DNA of 64,000 nt from Candidatus Undinarchaeales archaeon (GTDB taxonomy: Archaea > SpSt-1190 > JASMDC01). The notes under the pieces were generated by a model. The model saw only the letters and a program-made list of their open reading frames with translations, was not told the DNA's origin and searched no databases. Position numbers and translations under genes: made by a program. Below, in pieces: positions 16,946-26,860 of this stretch; the stretch's first letter is position 1, and each line of letters starts with the position of its first letter. The stretch lies in assembly GCA_030753015.1 (NCBI GenBank), contig JASMDC010000017.1, forward strand, positions 1-64,000, written 5' to 3'.

Positions 16946-17659
16946 TCATCCGACGGTCACTGTCAGCTCACTTTGCATGAGGTGACGGTAGTTACCGCCA
17001 GCGTCCGACGTGCACTGGGCCGGCTCGCAGAATGCGCAATCACCACTGGTGAAAAGGCACAAATCGACGGCGAACGTCCTAGTCCCCGCAGTGGTGTTGG
17101 CCGGGAGCGTGAGCATCAATTTGGCGAACCCGGACTTGTGGCCTTCCACCGCGATAGTGGGCTTACCCGAGAACCAGTCCTCTCCCGCGAAGGTCTCATC
17201 CTCCTTCGGATGCAGATTGACGCAGAAGCATCGCTGGTCCAGGTCGTCGTTCTTGACCGCCACGTAAAGGGAGCGTGGAGTTGCATTGGAGGCGACTTCC
17301 ATATTGGTGGCCTCTAATACTATCAGCTCGTTCGACTTCCGCAGTTCATCCTCAAGGCGTTCCCGACGCTCGGCATCTGCACGGGCCTCGGGATCGAGGT
17401 TATCATCGGTCTCGAACTGAGCACCTGTGATCCACTTCATGAACGGCGGGATGAGCACCGTGACCATGATGAGGACGATTATGGCGATGAGCGTCTTGAT
17501 GATGCGTGGCGGCATCTCGGTATCATCGCCTGAGAGAGCCTGTGCCACCTCGGCGGAGCCGACACCCTTCTTGATCAGCGCCTTGCGTATCTCGGCTTTG
17601 GAATGTCCACGCTCCTCGAGCGTACGGATCCAGTCACGGAGCTCTTCCTGGGACGGCAT
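16946..17659 (-). CDS. Surface protein with N-terminal helical module and disulfide-rich ectodomain
   Basis: The 237-residue protein has the shared helical module (5-42, ERGHSKAEIRKALIKKGVG), a transmembrane helix (53-75), a short helical stalk and an ectodomain (about 110-237). The ectodomain carries CFC at 144-146 and later CAFCEPAQC. The same domain with CFC and CDTCEASNC occurs in the neighbour at 17711 (its residues 405-500), so the two share an extracellular beta-type domain. TATA-like CTTAAG is centred about 24 nt before ATG 17659. It is probably co-oriented with the whole minus-strand surface block. Confidence 0.75.
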   Translation of the reverse strand: MPSQEELRDWIRTLEERGHSKAEIRKALIKKGVGSAEVAQALSGDDTEMPPRIIKTLIAIIVLIMVTVLIPPFMKWITGAQFETDDNLDPEARADAERRERLEDELRKSNELIVLEATNMEVASNATPRSLYVAVKNDDLDQRCFCVNLHPKEDETFAGEDWFSGKPTIAVEGHKSGFAKLMLTLPANTTAGTRTFAVDLCLFTSGDCAFCEPAQCTSDAGGNYRHLMQSELTVTVG

Positions 17660-17710
17660 CTACCAGTTGATAAAGCCCTTAAGATTAAAAAACCGGCGTT
17701 CGGGGCACGT

Positions 17711-20700
17711 TCACCGCGTGCAGCAGCGGAACCCGAAGTTCGACTGGGAGTCGACCGGCTTGAGGTAAAGTCCCAAGCAGAAGCAACCCCTGCTGGGTGA
17801 TCCGTCAGGGACTTCGCTGTGACCGCAGCCCCGGAAGAAGACGTTCCCCTCTCCACCGGACGACGGCCGGTAGACGAGGTCGTCACCATAACGCCTCGGG
17901 TCCTTCCCGAGCAGCGTTCCAACGGTCTGGGTTGGGACGCCATCGTGCTGAAGCCACGCCTCACTGTGCACCTTGGCGTCCGTCCATTCACCGATGTTCC
18001 CGATCATATCGTGTACACCTGCGGCCGATGTGCAGTTCTCGTGAGAACCGGTCGGGCGGTTGTCGAATCCCTTGGTGTGGCACCCGTACTGTTCGTGGGA
18101 CTCCTCGAAGATGAGGTCGTACCGCGTTCGGTTCAGGCCGCAGGACGCCACCCACTCGTAGTCCTTGCAAAGGTATTTCCCGGCCGCCTGGCACGCCATA
18201 CGCGCCTCGTACCAGGTGACATCGGTCCACGGCAGGGCACCGGGCACCGAGGCGGCCATGCTCCCCGCCCCTCGCGATGCCTCGTACTTGTCGATGCAGA
18301 ATCCACCGCACTGAGCGATGAACGCCATCCCCGACGGGCAGCTCCGAGGAGGTACGGGCTCCTCGGCGCAGATGGGATCAAGGGCCACCTCCAGGCTCGG
18401 GTAGACATCGAGCTGCGCCCGGGGAAGTGCCCCCTCAGGCGGCACCCAGGGCTCCGGCGTGGCGGCCGGTCCCGGTGTCGTTGTTGGCTCGGGAGTGGGC
18501 GTGCCCTCGCCCGGTGGCCCCTCTGTCGGCTCTGGGCTGGTGCCGGGAGGCGGGGCACGGGGATCGTGGCAGCAGCGGAATCCCGTCGCCCCTTCCGAGT
18601 ACGTGGGACCGCTCACCAGGTGGAGGTAGAAGCAGCCGGCCCACGCCGACATCCCCTCGATGGGTGACGAGCGGGAGCCGCCCCGCAGGAAAGGATTCCC
18701 CTCCTTGAGCCCCGATGGATTGTGGATGATCCAGTCGTCGCCGTACCTTGCCGCCTCATCGCCGAGGTACGCACCGACGCTCCCGTCGGTACCGGCCCAC
18801 GTCTCGCTGGGCACCGTTGCGTTCGTCCACTCGCGCACGTTCCCTACCATGTCGTACACGCCCTCGGCTGATACGCAGTTGAGGCGGAAACCCGAAGCGA
18901 CGTTGTTGCGTCCGTGGGTGTAGCACCCGAATCCTTCACCATGCTCCTCCTCGGTGAGTTGGTACCGTTCACCATCGAGGTTGCACGCCGCCATCCATTC
19001 GTAGTCCTTACACAGGTGCTTACCCGCGGCCTCGCAGGCGTGCGATGCCTCCTCCCAGGTGATGCTGGCCCATGGCAGAGCGCCCTCCCGGGACGTTGCG
19101 GCCCCATCCTCGCCCCTGGACGCCTCGTACTTGTCGATGCAGAATCCACCGCACTGGTCGATGAACGCCATCGCCTCGGGGCACGGCAGCACTTCGGATG
19201 ACGGCTCAGAGCACACAGGGTCCAATGCGACCGTGAGATCCGCGTAGTTGTCGAGTTCTTCCCGTGGCCACGGTCCATGCCCCTCTGGGGGACCGGGCGT
19301 GGCCGTCGGTCCGCTGCCTGGTGGCTCGTCAACCGGTTTGGAGGAGGGATCGAGCGGATCGGTCCCAGCGTCCACCTCCTCGCCATCGGAGGCGCCATCG
19401 TCGTCGGTGTCCTCGTCGTTTGGATCGGTCCTGTGCTCCTTCTCGACATCGTTGGTCAGTCCGTCCTCGTCAGGGTCCTCGGTGCCCGCGTCCTCTGGCG
19501 TGCTGGAGGGATCGAGCGGATCGGTCCCGGCGTCCACCTCCTCGCCATCGGAAGCGCCGTCGTCGTCGGTGTCCTCGTCGTTTGGATCGGTCCCGTGCAC
19601 CCGCTCGGTCGCGTTTGTTAGCCCGTCGCCATCAGGATCGTCACTGGCGCCACCGTCGACAGGGGGCTCGGCGACCTCCTCCTCGCAGTCCGCATCGGTG
19701 CCAACGTCACAGCCCAGGGGGCAGACCCCGTCCCCGCCACGGCATCCCGGACCAGTGGTCTGGTTCCCGAAGTCCAGCTCGTACCGCTCGGTTGCGTACA
19801 AGCTGTAGCCAGCCTCGTCCGTACCCGGGTGGCAATTAGACGCTTCGCACGTGTCGCAGTCCTCTGAGGTGAGGGTGCATACGTGGATCGTGAGATTCCA
19901 CGAGCCAGCGGGCATCTCCTTCGGGAGCGTCAGGTCGATTCTTGGGAAGCCGATCCTGTCACCCGCCACACGTGTGGTGGTCACACCCAGGAAGAACGGA
20001 ACCCGGTCGGTGCGCCCGAGGTTGGGATTGATACAGAAGCATGTTTCTTTGCTCTCTTCGTTGGCGAGGGCCATGATGATCTGCCGCAAGGGGACCTCGC
20101 TGGAAATAGTATCCTTCGGTTCGATGTCCAATGCGATCAATGATCCCGTGACCGCCAGTTCCTGACTGATCCGCTCCTCCACCACCTTCGCGTCCACATC
20201 CTCGGGTGTGGGCGTGGGGGTCTCCGGTGCCTCATAGACGCACGAGGCCGACACCCAGTCGCCGATGGTCACGCATTCACCCGTCTTGGCGTCGACCGTA
20301 CACGACACGGTGCCCACCGCAGTGCCGGCCTGGATCCGCTCCAGGAGACGTGTCAGTTCCCGGGTGCCCTCGAAGGTGCAGCTGACAACGACGTCCACGA
20401 GCCGGCCGGCCTGATCGACGACCCGACGTTGTTCCTTTACGAGGTCATCGGGTGTCACACCTGAAGCGAACAAGGATTCCACGGCGACGTCATCGTAATC
20501 GGCCTCGACCTTGCTGAGCACCTTGGTGAGCGTGCACCCGCCGGCGGGAGCCACTTCAATGGAATAAGAGACCGTGGTCGTCCGATGTAGGTGGGGCTGG
20601 ACCTCGATGGTGACAGTGTGATCGATGGACGCCGTGCGGCAGGTCCTCGAGGCCTCTATGAAGCACGTGAAGTCCGTACCGCATCCGATGGGGGTCCGGT

Positions 20701-21271
20701 CCTCGATACGACAATCGGCGTCGTCGGAATCGGTGCAGCCCTCGGGACAGCGGCCGTCGCCGTCACGACATCGAGGGACGGGAGTGTGGACGCACTCCAT
20801 GGGATGGCCCGTGCACTCGTCCCTTGTATCGGGATCACTGTCGTCGCAGTCGTCGTCAGAGCAGCACTCGGACTCTCTACATACGGTCCCGTCGACGTAC
20901 TGGCACGGGGCGCACTGGGGGCCGGTGCACGCGTCATCGATGCAGGTCTGGTCGCCGGGACAACCGGCATCACGGCAGCACGTCGTGGACATCTCACCGG
21001 GTTCACTGATGCCGTTGCCGCACTGTGGGCCTGTAAAGTGGCCGCCCAGGGCGACAGCACTGATGACGATGACGACGACGGCAATGGCGACGAGCTGACC
21101 GATGGTCACACTTGAGTGAGCGGGGACTTTTGGCGGGGGGCCGTACAGGGCGCGGGCCACGACGTCCGGCGGGAATCCCTTGTACTGCACCAGGTAGTAG
21201 TTGATTTGCTGAGGATTGTACCCGTTGCTTCGGAGATATTCCACCCATGCCTCCACCTGACCTTCGGGCAT
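17711..21271 (-). CDS. Giant multidomain surface protein with two FGE-sulfatase-type domains
   Basis: The 1186-residue protein contains, in order: N-terminal helical module (3-43); transmembrane helix (56-77); Cys-rich region with CxxDxDC-type repeats (84-187); an unassigned domain (200-350); the CFC domain shared with its neighbour (405-500); a second small Cys-rich segment (510-530); two thrombospondin type 3-like acidic repeats (544-645, DGDGLTN...[11 protein letters not shown]), probably calcium-binding; a linker; and two formylglycine-generating-enzyme-type domains (about 697-920 and 985-1186). The FGE domains carry [16 protein letters not shown] and VGN(V/I)xEWT motifs. Such domains often act as binding or structural modules rather than sulfatase activators. 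TATA-like TCTTAAGAAC lies 28 nt before ATG 21271. Confidence 0.82.
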   Translation of the reverse strand: MPEGQVEAWVEYLRSNGYNPQQINYYLVQYKGFPPDVVARALYGPPPKVPAHSSVTIGQLVAIAVVVIVISAVALGGHFTGPQCGNGISEPGEMSTTCCRDAGCPGDQTCIDDACTGPQCAPCQYVDGTVCRESECCSDDDCDDSDPDTRDECTGHPMECVHTPVPRCRDGDGRCPEGCTDSDDADCRIEDRTPIGCGTDFTCFIEASRTCRTASIDHTVTIEVQPHLHRTTTVSYSIEVAPAGGCTLTKVLSKVEADYDDVAVESLFASGVTPDDLVKEQRRVVDQAGRLVDVVVSCTFEGTRELTRLLERIQAGTAVGTVSCTVDAKTGECVTIGDWVSASCVYEAPETPTPTPEDVDAKVVEERISQELAVTGSLIALDIEPKDTISSEVPLRQIIMALANEESKETCFCINPNLGRTDRVPFFLGVTTTRVAGDRIGFPRIDLTLPKEMPAGSWNLTIHVCTLTSEDCDTCEASNCHPGTDEAGYSLYATERYELDFGNQTTGPGCRGGDGVCPLGCDVGTDADCEEEVAEPPVDGGASDDPDGDGLTNATERVHGTDPNDEDTDDDGASDGEEVDAGTDPLDPSSTPEDAGTEDPDEDGLTNDVEKEHRTDPNDEDTDDDGASDGEEVDAGTDPLDPSSKPVDEPPGSGPTATPGPPEGHGPWPREELDNYADLTVALDPVCSEPSSEVLPCPEAMAFIDQCGGFCIDKYEASRGEDGAATSREGALPWASITWEEASHACEAAGKHLCKDYEWMAACNLDGERYQLTEEEHGEGFGCYTHGRNNVASGFRLNCVSAEGVYDMVGNVREWTNATVPSETWAGTDGSVGAYLGDEAARYGDDWIIHNPSGLKEGNPFLRGGSRSSPIEGMSAWAGCFYLHLVSGPTYSEGATGFRCCHDPRAPPPGTSPEPTEGPPGEGTPTPEPTTTPGPAATPEPWVPPEGALPRAQLDVYPSLEVALDPICAEEPVPPRSCPSGMAFIAQCGGFCIDKYEASRGAGSMAASVPGALPWTDVTWYEARMACQAAGKYLCKDYEWVASCGLNRTRYDLIFEESHEQYGCHTKGFDNRPTGSHENCTSAAGVHDMIGNIGEWTDAKVHSEAWLQHDGVPTQTVGTLLGKDPRRYGDDLVYRPSSGGEGNVFFRGCGHSEVPDGSPSRGCFCLGLYLKPVDSQSNFGFRCCTR

Positions 21272-21339
21272 CGATCACCAGTATGGGTTGGAATGTTCTT
21301 AAGACTACCTCTCGTGCAAAGGCAGGTCCGGATCGTGGC

Positions 21340-22095
21340 CTACATCTTCGCGCCGCACCGGGCGCAGAAGGCGGTCCTTCGCTTGTTGACGAACCCACAG
21401 GTATTGCAGGGGAATCCCTCAGGGCCCTTGTCCTCTTCAAATTCCTCATCATCGGTCGGCTCGGGTGGTGGTCTCACGGCCTCGCCCACGGGGGAGATAC
21501 GCTCAGCGATGCTGCCACCACTAGCTGCCGGGGGAGGCTCCGGTTGTGCCATGGCTCCCCCATACTCGTATCCCTCGGATGTCGTGCTCGGCTCTTTCTG
21601 AGGTGCTGCGAGCTGTTCCTCAAGGGCATCGATCCGTGCTGCGAGCTCTTTGATGCGTTCGGCCGTTTCAGCAGCGCCAGCGCCAGCGGCGTCAAGGCCG
21701 TCGTGCGACTCGGTCCGCGCCGTCTCTAGCGCCCCGGTCAGTTCGTCCACGCGCTTCTTCAGGTCAAGCTCCTCGCTCTCCACACGGGAGAGCGTCTCCA
21801 GCTCCTCCTTGGAAAGGTGGGCCTCCACGGGGGCCGCTGGCTTCTCGGTTTTTGGAACCTCCGCTGGTGCATGGTGTACAACGACCTCCTCATCGTCAGA
21901 ATCACCCGCGGTAGATGGGAGCATCAGGGCGCTTCCCAGACCTGCGAGGGCTAACAGTGCTCCGACACCTATGAGGAACGTGGCCTTGAAGTCCATGACC
22001 ATCTTCTCCACGCCCAGCATGAGCATGACGATGCCCACGGCAAGGATGGCAGGGGGAAGGATGGCGAGGATGCGCCGTGGATCCGGTGCTGACAT
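21340..22095 (-). CDS. Two-TM coiled-coil zinc-ribbon membrane protein
   Basis: The 251-residue protein has transmembrane helices at about 9-28 and 38-59, an acidic linker, a coiled coil (about 95-170) and a C-terminal zinc ribbon with CNTC and CARC (about 230-248). The bulk probably faces the cytoplasm, making this a membrane-tethered adaptor. Its ATG directly follows the stop of the E2-like repeat gene (TAGATG), so the two are co-translated and may form a complex at the membrane. No named family was recognised. Confidence 0.72.
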   Translation of the reverse strand: MSAPDPRRILAILPPAILAVGIVMLMLGVEKMVMDFKATFLIGVGALLALAGLGSALMLPSTAGDSDDEEVVVHHAPAEVPKTEKPAAPVEAHLSKEELETLSRVESEELDLKKRVDELTGALETARTESHDGLDAAGAGAAETAERIKELAARIDALEEQLAAPQKEPSTTSEGYEYGGAMAQPEPPPAASGGSIAERISPVGEAVRPPPEPTDDEEFEEDKGPEGFPCNTCGFVNKRRTAFCARCGAKM

Positions 22096-23940
22096 CTAAC
22101 GGAACACCCCCATGACCTTGTCAAGCAGCCCTTTCTTCGCTTCGGGGCGCAGGGTCTTCACCAGCTTGGCCACGGTCTTGAGGTCCGTCCGCCTGAAGTG
22201 CTTCTGGGTTATGAACTCCTCCTTCACTCGACCGTCGGTCTCGACGTTGTCGTTGATGAATGGTTTGGGATCAACGACTGACACCCTGGGGGGTGAGAGG
22301 GGGTAGTTCTGTGAGAGGCGGACCTCGTAGTGCACCTTCTTGAGCTGGGCGCCATATAGCGCCTTATACTCTCCGCTCCAGAGGTAGATGTTGTTCGCGA
22401 GCGGCTTGAACGTGGTGACCATATCGGAGACGAGGATGTTCCCGATCTCCTCGAAGAACTCCTCGGAGCTGGTGATCTCGAACTTACGTACCCTCAGACG
22501 CTCCTTCACGAGCTCCAATGCCTCGCACAGGCTCATATCACCCTCCCATTCCAGGCCAGAACCGGGGTGGCCGAAGAGTACGAGCCCGGTAGGGGAATGG
22601 ATGGCGCCGAAGAGGAGGATCCGCTCGGTGACATCGAGCCGGGAGTCGAACTTGATCATAGGAGGGGTCTGCGGGAAGTACGGATCCACCAGGACCACGG
22701 CCTCGTAGGTGCGGCTGGTCAACACTCCTTCACCTTTGATGGTCACCGTCCAGCCCCCCAGGACCTCCCTGTTCAGGTCCTGTGCGTACTGTCCCACCTC
22801 GTTGTCGGGGATCTGGGTGATGGAAGGCTCGTACTTCTCGAGGTAGCCCGCCTCGTAGGAGAGACGGGTCGTAGGGTCCATGGAGACAAGGTCTGTGCGC
22901 TTGAGGGCACGGATGTCCTCAAGGACCTCAACGATATGGGTCTCCTCGGTCCATGTTGACGTGAGCCGGGGGATTACTACCGAGCCCCCCACGTCGATAT
23001 GATCATTGGGGAACACGTTACGAAGGGACACGCGCGGGGGAACCCGGGGGAATTCCTTGGGCACGTCCACGGCAAGGTCGAGCGTGATGCCCTGATGGGT
23101 CGTCACCGGCCCCTCCCATCGCTCCACGTTGCCCTTCACGGGGCGCAGCTGGCTCTGACGCAGGAGCTGATAGGTCTCCAGGTACAGCCGCGGTACCTCG
23201 CGGTGCACGCGCTCGATGCGACGGCGCAGGGCATCCAGCACACCGCTCAGATCGGGATCCTTGCTCCACTGGTACGTGGCCAGGTTCTCGAGCTTGGCAT
23301 AGCCCTCCTCGTCAGTTAGACGGGGATGGACGATCCCTACACGCACTGAGGGGGGGCTCTTGGGATACCCCTGGGGGAGCTTCACGACCACTTTCTCGCT
23401 CTCCAGACGCCCCGTGAACGTGGCCTTGCCGGACTCCTGGAATCCCTGCTTGAGCAGCAGACGCCGGTCCTTCCCGGCCTCGACACGTTCCCCGATATCG
23501 TCTAGGCGCGTGTAAATGAACTCGCCCGGAGGTATCTGCTCCTCGAACGAGTAACTGTCCAGGGTGAACCGCGCCGGTGAGCGTGGATAGCCAGGAGGTA
23601 GTAGCACCTCCATCCGCTTTCCCTTGTGCTTTCCTGTGAGCGTGACCCCGCTGGCATCCTCCTTGTGCGAGAATCCCTCCTCGTGCAGGAATGAGACCTC
23701 GAGCGTCTTCTTGATCTCGCCGTCAAGGAACTGGGCGAGCGGAAGGCCGTCGGGGATGGGGACATTCCGGTTCACTCCCCCGCCGGAGATGCTCGCGCTC
23801 TTGGTGCCCTCCACCTGGAGCTTCACCTGGACCGTCTTGCCATGGAACTCACCACGGAGGTCGTAGATGGAGTCGCCGACGAACGAGAATCCGCTCCCAC
23901 GGAGCTGATGGATCTCGCGGAGGATACGTGGATCGGGCAT
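22096..23940 (-). CDS. Tandem E2/UBC-like fold protein without catalytic cysteines
   Basis: The 614-residue protein repeats the hallmark of ubiquitin-conjugating (UBC/RWD) folds: a strand ending in (Y/F)P-x-x-P(P/A) followed by a hydrophobic strand. Copies are at 115-125 (PPGYPRSPARF), 189-199 (PQGYPKSPPSV), 294-304 (PKEFPRVPPRV), 419-429 (DPYFPQTPPMI) and 543-553 (SQNYPLSPPRV). Several are followed by E2-like tails, for example HIDVGGS...W and a helix (313-347), and NDNVETDGRV (563-572). The only cysteine is C472, in a helix, so no unit can be an E2 thioester enzyme. The role is probably scaffold or binding. Start: ATG 23940, because TTATTAAT about 25 nt upstream is a TATA box; the frame is open to 24207 within the upstream gene. 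Confidence 0.78.
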   Translation of the reverse strand: MPDPRILREIHQLRGSGFSFVGDSIYDLRGEFHGKTVQVKLQVEGTKSASISGGGVNRNVPIPDGLPLAQFLDGEIKKTLEVSFLHEEGFSHKEDASGVTLTGKHKGKRMEVLLPPGYPRSPARFTLDSYSFEEQIPPGEFIYTRLDDIGERVEAGKDRRLLLKQGFQESGKATFTGRLESEKVVVKLPQGYPKSPPSVRVGIVHPRLTDEEGYAKLENLATYQWSKDPDLSGVLDALRRRIERVHREVPRLYLETYQLLRQSQLRPVKGNVERWEGPVTTHQGITLDLAVDVPKEFPRVPPRVSLRNVFPNDHIDVGGSVVIPRLTSTWTEETHIVEVLEDIRALKRTDLVSMDPTTRLSYEAGYLEKYEPSITQIPDNEVGQYAQDLNREVLGGWTVTIKGEGVLTSRTYEAVVLVDPYFPQTPPMIKFDSRLDVTERILLFGAIHSPTGLVLFGHPGSGLEWEGDMSLCEALELVKERLRVRKFEITSSEEFFEEIGNILVSDMVTTFKPLANNIYLWSGEYKALYGAQLKKVHYEVRLSQNYPLSPPRVSVVDPKPFINDNVETDGRVKEEFITQKHFRRTDLKTVAKLVKTLRPEAKKGLLDKVMGVFR

Positions 23941-23989
23941 GGGCAGGTGGATGTGCGCAACATTAATAACGGTAGCGTCGACGGCCGGA

Positions 23990-26860
23990 TCACGCCGGAA
24001 TGCACTGTCGCGGTAGTATCCAGGATCCTGGATTGCGTGCGAAGTACACGGCCCGAGTGGCATTGTGCTCGAACAGTACACCGCTACGCTCGGTGATGAC
24101 AGAAACGGTGAGCTCTTCCCATCCCTCCAATGCCTTATCGCAGAATCGGAACGGTTCAAGGTGGACGAGGTAGCCGCCGGGTGCCGATGTGACGTACAGC
24201 GACTCACGAACGGATCCGCCCAGATATGCCCGCACCGTCCGGGCAGCAGGGACTATATCGCGACCCGCCACGGACACAAGCACGTCCATGTCGAAGCCCC
24301 ACGCCTGGAGCACTTGGTAGATGGGCTCCTCACGCGAGCCCGGTCGTACCTCTTCGATGGTCAGACGCGTCTCCCCGGGGGCTACGAGAGTGATATGGTC
24401 ATTTCCGCTTCCCGTGCGGCCCAGACGTGCCACGCTGACATCCACGGTGGCGCGGCCAGCGCTCAGGGAGCCGGAGACCACGAGCGTCAGCACCCACTGA
24501 CGCAAAGCGGGCACGTAACGCATGGAGAACACCCGCGCCTCCGTACCGCGGACGGAGGCCCGCACGTCATCGCGTGTAAGGGTTGTGACGGGAGTCCCGT
24601 CCCGGGCGTCCACCACGGAGACGTAGGCATGAAGGAACGCACCCTGTTGTGCTTCCTTGAGTGGGACAGTCCTGGGTTCGAGGGACTGTACGATCACCTC
24701 GTAGCCGACGGTCATGGAACCGTACCAGAGGGGGATGGAGGACCGTGCCGCCCCCAGCTCGCCGTCGTGGACTAATTTGAGGAACAGTGGGACGGACCCT
24801 GGTGAGAGCGTCCCTGCAAGGTGGGGCGGGAGCCGGGCACGGACCCGCCAGACCTCGTCCCGCCACGCCACCTCCACGTTCTCTGGAGGGAGCGGGAGGT
24901 CGCCCACGACAAGTGTGATCGAATCGGCCGAGATCCCTCTGGAGATCGGACGACTCTGCAGGCGCACCGAGAGGTCGAGGCTGACGACCACCTCGCCAGT
25001 GGCCAGGGTGTCCATGTCCAACGCTTCGGGCCGGACGTCCTCCACATGGACCGAGAGACCTTCCGGTGAGCAGCCATCCTCGCGACATATCTCGCCCGGA
25101 CCGCAGACGTGACCGAACGAGGTCTCTTCGTCCGTGCACAGGCAATGGGACGGGCACAGTTCCCACGGGAGAAGGGCCGGGATCCGTTGGAGTCCAACGC
25201 GCGCCACACGCTCGCCGTCCTCCATCGCTACGACGAAAGGTGGTTCGTCCCCGCCGCCGGCGCATCCGCTGGCCGTGCACTGCTGACCGTGCTCGCACAC
25301 GTCCGCCAACCGACCGTCCTCGGTGAAGCACGCGCACACCGGGTGGCGGTCGGAGGCCGGTACGCACCGCCCGCCGGGGCCCATGCAGCGAAGTGTGATG
25401 TCCCTCGTGCCCAGTATTCCGTCGCGGCACAGGCGATCGTAATCGGTACCCCTGAGGCCGGTGGGCACCCACGGCTCGACCTCGAGCGGAACTGTGTGAA
25501 CGCCCGATTCGTCGCCACGGAACGCCGTGAGACGGAGCTGGTAATGGCCGGGCGGGACCGTCTCGGGGAGCGTGAAGGCGATCTTACCGCAGGGATAGGT
25601 ACGGCGGACGAGGATGCGCTCCTCCGTCCCGGTGTAGTTGATCAGCGCCACCTCGCACCGCTCCCCGGGTGTGTCAACCCACATGCGGACATCCTCGCCC
25701 ACCATGTACGAGGGCTGCTCGAGAGTTACCGGCAGAGGCACCGACCGCCCGGGCTTAAGGAAATGGACAATGGTGTTGGCCGTGGCCGGGAGCCCCATAG
25801 GATTGAACATGGTGACCCGCACCACGTACTCTCCATCCTCGGACATTGTCGAGAGGGTGAGGGGGACGTAGAGGCAGGATGGAAGCCCGTACTGAGCGTT
25901 CACGACATCGCCCTCATGCAGCAGTTCGACAGCACAGCTCGACATGCCAGCTCCGGCGAAGGCGCCCACGACCATTGTCTCGCCGAGGAGGAAGGTGTCC
26001 GTCACACGACCGGCGCCATCACCCACTACAAGTGTCACGGGGAAGAGGCGCGGCCTGACGAGAACCTCGGCAGTGGCGTTGATCAGTTCGTTCGAATCCT
26101 TGAGCTGGAACAGGGTGTGGATGATCACAGGTGTGGCGGGGCATTGGCCCCCTTCGTACTCCTCGCATCCCATCCCCGCGGGGTCGAACTCGAGAAGGAA
26201 CGACTCACAGGAAAAGCACGTGCGGGCTTGTCCAAGGGACTGACCGTCGGTGGAGAACAATCCCCACACAGCGAACTCGACCTCATTGCCGAAGAAGAAC
26301 GTCGCGATATCTCCTGCATAGTACTGATCGAGGTCGGTGAGCAGCTGGCCATTGATGATACAGTCCTCGGTCCCGTCCTGACACTGGAGGGGGAACTCCA
26401 GGCCCACCCGCTCCTTGCGCGTGAGATGGCTGGTCGCCAGTCCCGTGGTGGGGAGGGTATAGGTGACGGTGCGTTCACCGACGTCCTCTGCCTCGTCCAC
26501 GAGCAGGAACCCGCGGGGAGTGTAGGAGAACTTGAGGGTGGGTCGCAGCTCCTGGAGCGAGTACGAACGCGCCACCGTGAGCAAGGGCTCGACTGTGGTG
26601 AACCGAAGCGTGATCCTGTCACCTGTCACGTCGTAGGTGCACGCGCGTGTGTGCGCTGGCGCGAGCTGGGCGCAAGCGCGGTCGAGCACACCTGGCTTGA
26701 GTAGCGTGTCAATCAGCTCATCGCCCACGCCGTCGAGGGTTACGGTGATATGGTTGAGTGGTGAGCGTGATACATCGACCTCCTCGAGGATGGTGTCCAC
26801 TACTACCGCTGTCGCGGGAGCGATCACCAGGAGCAAGGCCAGAAGGATGGCGGTCCTCAT
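23990..26860 (-). CDS. Large secreted Cys-rich protein (module 1)
   Basis: The 956-residue protein has a classical signal peptide (1-20, LLALLLVIAPATA), a long series of probable beta-sandwich domains and, in the middle, two short Cys-rich knots (patterns CxCFxxDGxxADVCxxG and CLCTDEETSFGHVCGPGE). It is a paralog of the 915-residue protein at 60106: signal peptide, domain order, knots and terminal GNPG/RNPG-x-W motif all match. ATG 26860 overlaps the stop of the upstream pilin-like gene (ATGA) and has a GGGGTG ribosome site; an upstream GTG is less likely. No membrane helix follows the signal peptide, so it is exported, perhaps held by the pilin-like partner. Confidence 0.78.
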   Translation of the reverse strand: MRTAILLALLLVIAPATAVVVDTILEEVDVSRSPLNHITVTLDGVGDELIDTLLKPGVLDRACAQLAPAHTRACTYDVTGDRITLRFTTVEPLLTVARSYSLQELRPTLKFSYTPRGFLLVDEAEDVGERTVTYTLPTTGLATSHLTRKERVGLEFPLQCQDGTEDCIINGQLLTDLDQYYAGDIATFFFGNEVEFAVWGLFSTDGQSLGQARTCFSCESFLLEFDPAGMGCEEYEGGQCPATPVIIHTLFQLKDSNELINATAEVLVRPRLFPVTLVVGDGAGRVTDTFLLGETMVVGAFAGAGMSSCAVELLHEGDVVNAQYGLPSCLYVPLTLSTMSEDGEYVVRVTMFNPMGLPATANTIVHFLKPGRSVPLPVTLEQPSYMVGEDVRMWVDTPGERCEVALINYTGTEERILVRRTYPCGKIAFTLPETVPPGHYQLRLTAFRGDESGVHTVPLEVEPWVPTGLRGTDYDRLCRDGILGTRDITLRCMGPGGRCVPASDRHPVCACFTEDGRLADVCEHGQQCTASGCAGGGDEPPFVVAMEDGERVARVGLQRIPALLPWELCPSHCLCTDEETSFGHVCGPGEICREDGCSPEGLSVHVEDVRPEALDMDTLATGEVVVSLDLSVRLQSRPISRGISADSITLVVGDLPLPPENVEVAWRDEVWRVRARLPPHLAGTLSPGSVPLFLKLVHDGELGAARSSIPLWYGSMTVGYEVIVQSLEPRTVPLKEAQQGAFLHAYVSVVDARDGTPVTTLTRDDVRASVRGTEARVFSMRYVPALRQWVLTLVVSGSLSAGRATVDVSVARLGRTGSGNDHITLVAPGETRLTIEEVRPGSREEPIYQVLQAWGFDMDVLVSVAGRDIVPAARTVRAYLGGSVRESLYVTSAPGGYLVHLEPFRFCDKALEGWEELTVSVITERSGVLFEHNATRAVYFARNPGSWILPRQCIPA

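Noticed and set aside
18133-20165. Several frames of 100-280 codons opposite or out of frame with the 1186-residue gene
   Set aside because: High GC makes long random frames; only the minus-strand frame shows domains.
22096-23940. Active ubiquitin-conjugating enzyme
   Set aside because: There is only one cysteine and it is not at the E2 catalytic position; no ubiquitin-like or E1 gene is present in the window.
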